Shown piece by piece: positions 1 through 10,107 of a DNA stretch of 64,000 nt (within the stretch, counting starts at the first letter, position 1; every line of letters begins with the position of its first letter). The stretch comes from Lobosporangium transversale. Its lineage: Eukaryota; Mortierellomycota; Mortierellomycetes; Mortierellales; Mortierellaceae. Both the position numbers and the translations under genes were made by a program. The stretch lies in NCBI RefSeq assembly GCF_002105155.1, contig NW_019028998.1, positions 434,001 to 498,000 on the forward strand. Direction: 5' to 3'. The notes beneath the pieces were generated by a model, which did no database searches, was not told the origin of the DNA, and saw only the letters and a program-made list of their open reading frames with translations.

Positions 1-439
1 GGATAAAGCTATTTGCGCGACTCGTACACCCCTTATTTGTACCACCCCCGTGCAAATAAAAATAAAAACTATTTGCAAGGCGTCTTTATTTCATCTACAA
101 GCGGCAACGTGTATCCTACAGACTACATTATTCTAGCTTTTTTATTTCGAATGAAATAAACAAAGATGAGTCTAGAGTAGTCTAGAAGTATTACTGTTGG
201 AAGTTGCAGTGCCGTAGGAGCCGCGATACTCATCGCGTTCTGTTGCATATTCCACAGTATGCAATATTATGGTAGAAAAAAATTAGGGTAAAAAACACTA
301 ATGCGCTAAAAAGATTAGCAGTAGAAATTAGTGGCAATAACGCGCCACACATAGACGCGATAAATCTTTGATTTGAAGTTTTTAAAACGAATTTTTGTCA
401 TCCTATAGATAGATACGTAATTACCTCCACCAGAAAATG

Positions 440-488
440 AATAAATGCCCCATGGGTGTGATGTGTAGACCCATATCCTGTTCTCACT
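440..488 (+). repeat. Left copy of a 49-base inverted repeat
   Basis: These 49 bases match the reverse complement of 1563-1611 at 41 of 49 positions by hand alignment, without gaps. The core is CCCCATGGGT followed by TGTAGACC. All eight mismatches are transitions. Similarity fades after about position 500 and is not visible upstream of 440. The copies are about 1.1 kb apart, which would suit a decayed mobile element or two insertions of a dispersed repeat. No transposase frame is visible between them. Confidence 0.7.
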
Positions 489-1562
489 TACTTTTCTATC
501 TACAAAATATTTTAACGCTCTATTCCGCTCTACAGTCACCCGAAAGAAAGTCTGGTCAGAGTTTTTTTTTTTTTGAATTCCTGACAAGCAGCTCATTTGT
601 GATATACAAAAATACTTCACCACCCAAGATGGAATTTACACTTTTATTAATGAGGCCAATGTGGATAATCACTGAAGTTTTTGGGCAGTACATGCTGATT
701 GAAGAGTACTTCTCTTTAAAATTTTATTTTTTGAGCAAACTTTCTTTCAGGTGATTGTACAATATGAAGCTCTACATGTGCTGCTGAGTATGCGACACTG
801 CGTGCTTCAGACGACCCAAGGCAGGTTCTGACTATTTTATTGGTGAAAAATCAACCCTGATAATAATAAACTTGGAATGTAATGAGACAAAAATAAGGAT
901 CTTTATCAATGTAACAAAAAAGAGTGTTTTGGTCTCTTCGCTATCACTATTCTATTAAAGTATTTTAGCTATTTAGATATAGGGATATAGGTAATTATAG
1001 CACGATCGGCTTTGAGTGAGAACTGCCACCAACTATCAAAAGATTAGTAATCTCTCGGGTTACAAACGGGTGAGAGGATAAACATTCCACAAAATAAATT
1101 GAGGTCTACCCATTGCATTTTGGTGAATTTAAACAAAATTTAGTACCGAGGAAACACACTCAAACGCGTCGCTTCTGTTAAAAACCATGTTGTAATCTAT
1201 ATTTCTGTATGCATATATTTTCTCAACTATCCAATTCACACACCCACACATCAAAAGATTGCCCTCTTTCTCGCTCTCCCATCCATCTACAAGACGCACT
1301 GTACAACATCACCAACAAGGTACCACCCAGCAAGAAGAGGGTGATTAAATAGCTTTTACCTCCAAGCAATAAACACAATCAACAATGTCGCTCCTATTTC
1401 CACCATTGATGCCGAAATCTGAGAGCCAATGAATATCTAACGCACGCAAATGTACTGAAGGTGTTGAAACAAAGAGCAACATCTGAATCCATTTTCTGAT
1501 AAAAATAAAACAGTCCATGCATTCACTGATGAAAAGTTTTTGGCAGACAAGATAAATAGTAG

Positions 1563-1611
1563 AGTAAGAACAAGATGTAGGTCTACATACCATACCCATG
1601 GGGTATTTATT
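1563..1611 (-). repeat. Right copy of the 49-base inverted repeat
   Basis: This is the partner of 440-488 on the opposite strand. In both copies the sequence happens to be open in one frame and would read a similar peptide (PMG, then CRP, then SCS). That may mean the unit was once coding, or only that the two copies share a source. Confidence 0.7.
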
Positions 1612-2042
1612 GAAGTTTTTATCATATTTATCAGAGCATATTAAAAGCATAGCTACAGGTCTGTGTACGAGAAACATAGAGAGAGGTATGTTCAGAAAAA
1701 GTATAAAATGTGCGTCATTAATACAGGATGAATGTCCATAAGCACAAGAAAAGTATTTTCTTTAATCTTTTATGCAATGGGCGCCCTGTAAAGAATGCAA
1801 CAACTGTCTCCATCCCTGTGAGAAATTATAATTTACTATTTTCTTTCGACCTTGAACGTAACTCAGGCAAAGCATTAGATTTTCCAACAAGACAAGAGCC
1901 GACCGCGGCGAGGCCATGATCTTTGGCTCGTTTATTTTATTTCTTTGGCATTTATAATATCATGAGGTTTTATATGTGCTGTGCCTTGTGTGTATACTTG
2001 AATGCTTTCCTGAGGAGGTTGACACTGACAAATATGCAAATG

Positions 2043-5000
2043 CTATGGTGTGACATCGGATACTTCATTCGTCGACTGCGACACAGTTGTTGTGGTTACA
2101 GTCGTTGTTGTTACTGACGTTGCAATGATCTCTTCCTCCGCCTCTGCCTCCATCGCAGCCCCATAACGCTCCACATAGGCCTTAACCTCCATCTCCTCTG
2201 CCTGATCAAGTGACAGTGGGTCCTCGTCCATAAAATGCTCATTGAGCTCGTTATGGTCCTCAACCATGCTATCACCTTCCTTTCCTGTTGGTTGACTGGA
2301 GAGTCGAAGCGATTTTTGCAGCTCTAAAATTTCTTGCTCCGCCTGCAGATAGTTCTCTGTATTTCCAAACAAGCTCTCGTGATCTGGGATACTCATGTTG
2401 TGATCTAAGCACTGATCATGGTCATGGTCCTTGTCATCATGATCATGATCCTTGTCAATCCCAACAAATGTACCTACGATATTAAAGTCATGATTACGCT
2501 CCTCAGAATGGTTTGGCTCAAAATTAGGTGATGGTGGCACATAGACTGAATCTTGTTGCTGTTGCTGGAGAGGCGAGTAAAGCGAGTGGGGTGAATGGGG
2601 GGAACGAGGCGACAATGGCGACAATGGTGCAGGAGAAAATCCTGCCAAATTGGCTGTGCTGTCATCGCCCGATAGGCCGTGATATTGTGGCTGTGACGAG
2701 TGTGTCCTGCTGGGCTGTCCTTCAGAAGGATGTGCATCCTCCATGCTATTGTTAGAGGAGGTATCCAAGGAAACCTGAGCCATGAATGTGGGTGATAGAG
2801 GGGTTTCTAGAGCACCGCTGACAACACCAGTAGCACCTGCAAGAGACTCTTCTGGTGGCTGAGACATGGGTGGCGTCGAATGTCTAGCCTCAGGAGAAGG
2901 GCAGGATTCTGGGGGTGATGACCCTAATTGGGAATTCGTTTGACTTCTGAAAGTTGAGAAGAGATAGTCGTGGTTGGGAGGATGAACGGTAGTGGGTGAT
3001 GTGGAAGAGGAAGAGGCAGGGGAGACAGTGGTCGTCGAGGTAGCGGTGGACGTTGAGGCTGTGCTTGCATTGGAGCTAGCAGAGACAGAAGATGATATGG
3101 ATCCATAAGCATGAAACCCACTGTGACCTAAATCTGCGGTAGCTCTTCTCGTGGCACCGTTCAATCCCATCCGCATGTGGGTCTCTGCAGCGCGACGGCT
3201 CGCCATCTCAGCTTTCAGGTTCGCTGCATAGGCCTTGGCTCGCTCACTAGCGCTCATTGGTTGGTGTTCGCGGTCAGCAGAAGCAGTAGGATGATTGGAG
3301 AGCACTGATGCCCGATTAGATTTTGAAACGGGCTCTGTCTTGGAAAACCGACTCTGTGATGAGCTTGGTCGAGTTGTTTTTGAGCCGTCAGCACTATAAG
3401 GAGCAGGAGGAACGACCCTTTGAGGTCCTCCGTTAGTTGCCAAATTGATGGAAGGAGAACGCTGGGTAGTTGTTAACGCGTTGCTACTGAATGAGCGGTT
3501 TCTTTGAGATGATAAACGATGGGCACCATGTCCTGATGATCCTTCAGACAAGTCTGTCAGCGAGCCAGTCCTACTAGCTGGTCCATGGTTTCGTGTCAAG
3601 GTATGTGTAGTGTGATGATGGAGATGCTGCTGTGACAAGGGTCCATGCGACTGCTGAGCTTGTGTTCCGTGGTGCAAATAGGAGTGGCTCGATTGAGATG
3701 TATGCTGAGATGAATGCGTAGGCGGTTTAAAGTTACTTGATGATGATGATGATGATGATGAGCTATGGTCAACCAAAGACACTGTTCTAGAGCGAACAGG
3801 CCCAACTCTGCTTGGTGGTCTATTGAGTCCCGCAGTGAGTTCGCGGCTGGACTGGTGACGTGGCAACTCTCCTCCATCTATTGAACGACCTGTACTTGAC
3901 GCCAGGCGGCTAGACACGGTTGCTCTTGACTGCGGTCCAGATGATCTTGTGTCAGGAAGTAAATACTTGAGTACATTTGCTGGCAATGTTGCTGTAAGTC
4001 TATAAAAAAAGAAAAGAAAAAAGAGCGAATTGTCAAAAATGAGTTAATAATACGATGAGCAAATAGATATGAGCCAGTAGAACGAAAAAAAAAAAAAAAA
4101 AAAAAAAAAAAAGCATATTCTGCAGTAGCAAGATCATAGATCCATGATAATAGAGAGGTATTAAAAAAAAAAAATGGGAAGGCGGGACAACAGCACAAAC
4201 AACACATACATGCATACAAAAGATGTAATCAGGTGTTGTTTAATATTATCCTCGATCCCAATAAAAAAAAGAGGGGTATTATTGTGTTGTACTGTCCTGC
4301 ATGCTTACTTACATCTGTGATCTCTCTGGAAACTTTTCTGCATAGACCTTGTACGATTTTCTGCTTGTGTCTCTGACCTCTGGTGCTGCATCGGACACAC
4401 CTTCCTTCAAAATCGGTTCAAACGCATGGAGATGAGGCTCCAATTCCTGAGAAGAGAATTGCGTGATGCAGCTAGCAATAATCCCAATGCATGCGATCCT
4501 GAGTGTCTTGTTGTTGGTTGCAAACGCACTGCATGCTCTAGGTAAGGGAACAACATTACCTGCGTTGATCATGCTGTTGAGGGCCTTGAGAGAGCGTGAA
4601 ACCATGACCTTGTTAGTCCTAGCACAGACTTTGAGTAAAGGATTTGTGAATAGGTCAGGGAAGTGTATTCCAAAGTCGCGACCCATCGCTGTCGACAACT
4701 TTTCAACCAGTTCACATGCCGCTCCTGATAAACGAGTGCGTTCTGTAAGGAGCTGGAAATGGATGTCATAGCACAAAGTTTACAAAAAAAAAAAAAAAAA
4801 AAAAAGGTTTATTAGTACCACAAGAAAAAAAAAAAAAAAAAAGTCAAAAGAGAGAAGCTAAAAAGAAAACACGAGACTTTTGTTTATTGTTATTCATGAA
4901 TGCCTTTCCGAAGACTTATACTTACACATTCAGCAAAAGCCTTTCGATGATTCTTAATGAAAACAATGTACTCATTGTTCTGAGCTATACCCGAGTGGCA

Positions 5001-5120
5001 TGCGGCTCCTAAGGTCTTTAAAGTAGCCTCTTTGGCGGCCCAGTTATGTTCAGTCTCTGGCTGGCTGAGGATATTGTCCAGCTCATGATAGTTGAGATGT
5101 TGAGATGTAGTAGCAAGCAT
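2043..5120 (-). CDS. CLASP/Stu1-family microtubule-associated protein, three exons
   Basis: Inferred exons on the minus strand are 5120-4926, 4752-4313 and 3999-2043; they join in frame to 863 residues. Residues 1 to about 215 form a CLASP_N (TOG-type, HEAT-like) domain. It shows the typical 'NWAAKEATLKTLG' start, the 'LLTERTRLSGAACELVEKLS' helix pair and a late 'APEVRDTSRKSYKVYAEKFP' repeat. This domain binds tubulin in CLASP proteins, which stabilise microtubules and rescue growing ends. The long third exon is Ser/Pro/Gln-rich and looks disordered, with a His/Asp-rich run encoded near 2411-2458. The protein is shorter than typical CLASPs, and I see only one TOG unit. Transcription is divergent from the sirtuin gene. 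The domain call is secure; the exact start is less so, because it begins right at the domain edge. Confidence 0.82.
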
Positions 5121-5711
5121 GGCCGAATGTTATATTTTGACGAGAGGAGAGAGAAAGAAAGAACAGGATAGATCGCCTAGAATAAAGGACTTTAAAAAGA
5201 GAAGAGTACAGCGAGTAGACGAAAGGGAGAACGGAAAAAAAAAAAAGAAAAGAAATAAGAAAAAGCGGGAAATGAGAAAGACAAGTCAAGGCAAGCAGCA
5301 GGTGGTCTAGCAACAAAAGCAAGAGGCACAGGCAGATTGTTTAAGGAGTAGAAGAGGATCGTGAAGGGGGTTGAATGTTATTGAGCAGAAGCAAGCATTG
5401 CAGCAATTATAGTTGTTGATTGGTTAACGTTGGTTATTGGAATGGGATGGATTATAACAGACAATGGAGAAAGAAAAAAAACTTTGTATAAAAAGAGTAA
5501 AAGTGTGAGCGAGAGAGCAAAAAAAAAGCGGGAAATGTGAGCTTGGTCACGTTACTCACGTATTTATGAATGCTCCATTGTTTAATGCATCGCAAAATTC
5601 GGTTATTGTCTCCATTCTTTATTCTTGATTCCTCACTGAAGTAACGGGAGGGCAAGAAAGCCACTCATTCCTTACTCTTCTCTATCATTAATTTAAGTAA
5701 CGATATAACAG
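5121..5711. promoter_or_regulatory. Divergent intergenic region between the CLASP-like and sirtuin genes
   Basis: These 591 bases separate two divergently transcribed genes and must hold both promoters. The CLASP side (5120-5320) is strongly purine-rich on the plus strand (GAGAAAG-type runs). I see no clear TATA box and no further gene. Confidence 0.5.
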
Positions 5712-6881
5712 ATGCGTGTGAGGATCTCCTCGCGCTCTGTCGCAACTTCAATTAGATCGTCTGTTTCTTCAAATGTCAATAAAGCCTTTTCCCCAGTTGC
5801 AGTTCAAGAACTAACTTCATTCTTCCGTGATCATGGGCCTAATATCACAGTTCTCACAGGTGCAGGTGTCTCCACAGACTCTGCGATCCCAGACTACCGT
5901 GGTGAGAATGGCACATACACCCTTAATCCAGATTACAAACCTATATTCTATCAGGCCTTTGTAGCCTCCAATGAAGCTCGCCATCGCTACTGGGCTCGAT
6001 CCTTCTTTGGATTTCCTCCCATCATGACCACCCAACCCAACCCAACTCATTTTGCTCTCACCGCGCTTCAGCAACCTACTCGGTTCTCGCCTCCTTCAAT
6101 CAGCCCAGGTCCTCTTCCTGCTGAAAATATAGGTCATGACTCGAAGAGTCTACAAGAGAATGAAGCCCAGAGATACAAAAAAAGTGGATATATTCGAACC
6201 CTAATCACTCAGAACGTGGATGGACTGCACCAAAAGGCAGGAACGACCGATGTGGTTGAGCTGCATGGATCACTGCATCGCGTTCAATGTATGAGTTGTG
6301 AACATGAACAAGATCGATCTGAATTCCAAAAGATTCTTGCAGATATGAATCCAGAATGGGACGCACTGCTTCAGAGTCAGACGTCCTCCAGTCTCTATTC
6401 GAGGATGAATGCCGATGGAGATGTTGAGCTTTTGACACCCGAACAGCAACAACAACAGCAACAGCAACAGCACCAACAAACGCGTAACAAATTACTTGAC
6501 TATCGCTCATTCCGGTATCCAACATGCTCACATTGTGGATCTGGCCATTACAAACCCAACGTTGTCTTCTTTGGCGAAAATGTCCCTGTTCGTGTCAAGG
6601 AGCATACCTATCAAGCAATATTGGAATCCGATGGTCTCTTGATCATTGGGTCTTCTTTGGCTACCTATTCTGCATTTCGCCTTGTCAAGTTGGCAAAAGA
6701 TACGGGTCTTCCGATTGCCATAATCAATCTTGGTCCATCTCGTGGTGATCCATTGGCAAGCTTACGGTATGATGTACCAAGTACTCCATTACTTAGGGCT
6801 GTTGCAGATCAGCTTGGATTGGGCCCTATTCCTGGCGAAATCAAACACCGCAAACGCTCATTGAACGTCGTTGGATCATAA
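5712..6881 (+). CDS. SIRT4-like (class II) NAD-dependent sirtuin
   Basis: This is an intronless 389-residue protein. Sirtuin motifs occur in order: GAGVST (50-55, NAD binding), PDYR (60-63), TQNVDGLH (165-172), catalytic His184 in ELHGS, zinc Cys pairs C192/C195 and C272/C275, KPNVVFFGE (281-289) and IIGSSL (311-316). The VVFFGE box and overall pattern fit the SIRT4/class II group, whose members act in mitochondria as deacylases, lipoamidases or ADP-ribosyltransferases. The Ser/Arg-rich first 25 residues resemble a mitochondrial targeting peptide (inference). A glutamine run at about 244-256 lies between the two zinc Cys pairs, making that module longer than usual. The start is the first ATG of the frame and keeps the targeting-like N-terminus. 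Confidence 0.92.
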   Translation: MRVRISSRSVATSIRSSVSSNVNKAFSPVAVQELTSFFRDHGPNITVLTGAGVSTDSAIPDYRGENGTYTLNPDYKPIFYQAFVASNEARHRYWARSFFGFPPIMTTQPNPTHFALTALQQPTRFSPPSISPGPLPAENIGHDSKSLQENEAQRYKKSGYIRTLITQNVDGLHQKAGTTDVVELHGSLHRVQCMSCEHEQDRSEFQKILADMNPEWDALLQSQTSSSLYSRMNADGDVELLTPEQQQQQQQQQHQQTRNKLLDYRSFRYPTCSHCGSGHYKPNVVFFGENVPVRVKEHTYQAILESDGLLIIGSSLATYSAFRLVKLAKDTGLPIAIINLGPSRGDPLASLRYDVPSTPLLRAVADQLGLGPIPGEIKHRKRSLNVVGS

Positions 6882-7032
6882 TTAAATAGCTGATCAAATA
6901 ACTTTATCACACCTTTGTAATACTAGAATGTATAACTATTATAATAGAAAAGATTATGAATGGATGAACTTTATATGCAGAATGGATGGAATAAGTATAA
7001 TAGAGTAGGGCGAAGTGAAGGGACATGATATT

Positions 7033-8282
7033 TTACGGTGAAAAGCTGTTGTCAGCATTACTCTGAACCAGAGAACGTTTGTTGTTGCTGTTGTTATTGC
7101 TGCTGTTATTGCTGCTGCGGGACAACCAGAGTCTGGAAGGAGTGACTTGCCCAACGATTCCCACCGCAATCATACCCATTCCCAGCGCAAAGACCCATTC
7201 ATGGTTGGCAAAATTGGTCTTCATCCAATTGGTCAATACGCTCAACCAAAATGTCCCCCACATCAATACAATCGACACATAGCCTGCCACACGATGAATT
7301 CTCAAAACCCGTGCATAGCCAATACATGAAAACATCCGCCGAGGTGCATAAGCGACCAGAACGCCGAATAAGACTTGTAGAAAGAAAACAGCAACGGCGG
7401 CACACCCGAGAAGAGCATGGTTTGTGTGAAAATGGACTTTCTTTTTTAGATCCTTGTTCCTATAAATTGCCACGAATCCTATTAAAGAGAATATCAAAGC
7501 CAAAATTTGCAAAATTCCGTGCACTGTCCGTGCAGCTCTCTTTTGCGATGCTTTCTCAATTGGCTGAAGCAGTAAAATGCCTAAAAGACAGTAAAAGACA
7601 GATGAGGTCATGTAATCAATCAAACATTTGAATGTGAACAATGGGAAACGAATTGGAGGAGATGATATTCAGAGAAAATAGTCCATTCATGCAAGGGTTT
7701 TTTATATTTACCTTCGGTGGCAACGAAGCCATAAAGGCCCATACAGATAGGATGCCATGAGTATGGATAGACCCATGGTGCTTTAGCGGTGACACCTGCC
7801 AAAGTTCCAAAGAAGATCAAGAGTCCAAGCTGAGCAGCAATTGCAAGCAACATCTGGAGATAATGAAGGCGATGACCACGACGGCGTTGAGTCAGGGGGC
7901 TTGTAGAAGGAGATATGGGAGAGTTCTCTTGGTCGTCAGGCAAGAGCGAGGAAATGGAGGAAGCAGATGACGCCAGACCTCCTGGATGGTCGCCGTCTTG
8001 GTCAGAGTCAGAATCAGAGTCAAAGGGAGATTTTGTATTCTTTTTACTCTTGCCCTTGTTCCTATTGTTATTGGAGGAGTTGTCGTTGTTGCAATGGCTA
8101 TCGATTTGCTTCAAGGGTGAGTATGATCTGTTGACAGAGCGGTAGTCTAAACGAGGCGAACGTGAAGGAGAGCGTGAGGACGCTGGCTGCTGCTGCTGCT
8201 GGGCTGAGGCAGCAGAAGCGAGGAAGGGAGTGCTCTCATTTTCGTGGCCATGGTTGGCGTCGGCTTGGTGCAGATGGTGCAT
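7033..8282 (-). CDS. Cytochrome b561-domain membrane protein, two exons
   Basis: Exons are 8282-7712 and 7580-7033, giving 372 residues. The N-terminal 140 residues are polar and low in complexity (Gln, Ser, Asn and a Ser-Asp run). After them come about six hydrophobic helices with the four conserved haem-ligand histidines of eukaryotic b561 proteins: H177 (SWHP), H211 (RTVHG), H245 (NHALLG) and H286 (RIHRVAGY). Such proteins move electrons across membranes, often from ascorbate or to ferric iron. No DOMON or reductase domain is attached, so the partner is unknown. The splice GAA-G|GC restores the frame exactly at a helix. The tail is Asn/Ser-rich. It converges with the sirtuin gene, 151 bases away. 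Confidence 0.88.
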
Positions 8283-8916
8283 TGTGTGGCTTAAATGACA
8301 CCTTTTGCCAACATTAGAAACGAAAGGAGTTTGTCAGTTTAATCACAAACTGGAAGCGCAATAAAAAAAAAAAAAAAAAAAATAGTCGTTACACCAGCAT
8401 ATAACCATGGGAAAGTGGGAAAATGAAAAATAGACAATAATAAAATACAATCTGATGCCATCCTGGGATTAGAGAGCAGGTAAGGATGACTATTCGATTT
8501 TAATGGAGAGTTCGTTTTTATTTTTGAATGCGGTCAGTCTTTCCCCTACCCCCTCTTTTTATGCGTGATACACCTCTCCCTTGCTTCTCATGGCCTCCTA
8601 TTCCTTGCTGGTTTAGACTTTTTTTTTTTTTTTTTTTTTTTCTTCAATGGTCATGTTATTTCAATCCAAAACAAGGCTTCTTGTCCACTTTGCATACGTA
8701 ATGAAAGGAAAGGCAAAAGAGTAGTACGGGAATAGGAAGCTGTGAGGCTGACTATTCCACATTTTCAAAAATTCAAAACAACCTCGGGAGTCTCCGTATA
8801 CTCATGTGCCTGATCTTTTTATTATAAATTCGCTATTTCTCATTTGCTGTTCATTCATTTCATTCATCATGAGAATGTTTGACAGATGAACTTGATTCCA
8901 ACACACATATCTCGAA

Positions 8917-8951
<35 letters not shown>

Positions 8952-10018
8952 AAAAAAATCATGCTCCTAAAAAATAAAAGGATTACCTGAGTCAATGCGA
9001 TAGAAAAGGCGGCTTTGCGCTAAGAAAAAAAAAAGGGACAGGAGAAAGAAAGAGAAGTATGAAGAGGAAAGAAAATGAAAAAAAAGGAGGAGTAAAAAAG
9101 AAAAGAAAGTGAATGAACAAAGCAAATAAGAAGGATCTGATAACTCTTTCAATGAAACATCGCCCAGACAGGAACAGCGTCAGTCTGTTTTTTTCTTGCT
9201 TTGCAAGTGATCTTATCAGATGTAACATGCATCCAATTAGGCATAGTCCACACACTAAAAAAGAAACGATCTGTCATTCTGTGCTCACATTGCGGGCACT
9301 GTAATGTACATTTGCTGGTATGGACTTTGAACATCCGAACAGTCAGACAGACCTCGTTTTTTTGATATTCTCGGTGCAAATTCGAACTAAACACTCCAAT
9401 TCCACATAATTGAATATGTAACCCCATTTCCCCCAAACATCTCTGTCATGTTTAATTGAAAAATGAAAAATGAAAAAAGAAGGCGACCCAAAGCTGACTT
9501 GAGGTCTTTGCATGGTTCTCGTCGTGATCAGAACTAGGTTTGAAATTCTTCCGTCCCAAGTTGCGTTGCGCTTTAGACAAGCTAAATAGCGTAAGAGTAT
9601 CCCCACGTGAGTCTTTTTCTTTCTTAGTCATAGTCATCTCAGGTTCGATCTGTCCCCGCAAAATGGACCCCCCCGTTTGAACAACACAGACGCGATTAAC
9701 ATTCCTGGATAGTGAATATTCACAATCCATATGAACATGTATGCTGCTTGTTTGTTTGTTTGTATTGTTTGTTCAAAAGAGATTCATGATCAATGTTAAT
9801 ATGCATGTGTTATTTTGGCAGATACCTCTTTAGGCAGGCCACAGCCTATCGGTGCTCTCTTTGAAAAATAGCAACTTCGCCAAACAAAGGCACACAAGCT
9901 CACTCATTTGCTTGACACTTTACTATACCTTTTCAATTCCTCCCTTCCCTCATCCTCATTCTTTAATCTTCATTCATTTCAACTTTTACTTTTCGTAAAT
10001 TTCGTAAATTTCAAGGAG

Positions 10019-10055
<37 letters not shown>

Positions 10056-10107
10056 TTTCATTTATTAATTTTTTTTTATTTTTTCAAAAAAAAAAAAAAA
10101 AAAAGCT
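8283..10107. other. Divergent intergenic region rich in A/T homopolymers
   Basis: About 1.8 kb separates the b561 gene (-) from the RNI-like gene (+). It holds long runs: A near 8363, T near 8620, A near 8920 and a T tract of over 30 bases at 10021-10053, shortly before the next start codon. Short frames exist (for example minus strand 9149-9436 and 9452-9730), but none shows a domain I recognise. Confidence 0.5.

Larger units (their letters stand above)
1..2042. other. Intergenic region with a decayed inverted repeat, no supported gene
   Basis: The open frames here are short, AT-rich and have no recognisable domain. The only clear structure is an inverted repeat (440-488 against 1563-1611), listed separately. 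The stop codon of the CLASP-like gene lies at its right edge. Confidence 0.6.

Noticed and set aside
437-754. 105-codon plus-strand frame
   Set aside because: It has no domain and AT-rich composition, and its only notable part is the 49-base repeat shared with 1563-1611. It is treated as repeat, not gene.
3878-4219. Phe-rich minus-strand frame in the CLASP gene
   Set aside because: It is produced by an A tract within the second CLASP intron read as polyphenylalanine.
5817-6531. Minus-strand frames over the sirtuin gene
   Set aside because: They are antisense shadows of a strong coding frame and have no domain of their own.
9149-9730. Minus-strand frames with a CPQC pair
   Set aside because: The cysteine pair looked like a zinc finger, but there is no second pair, no helix pattern and no continuation after plausible splicing.
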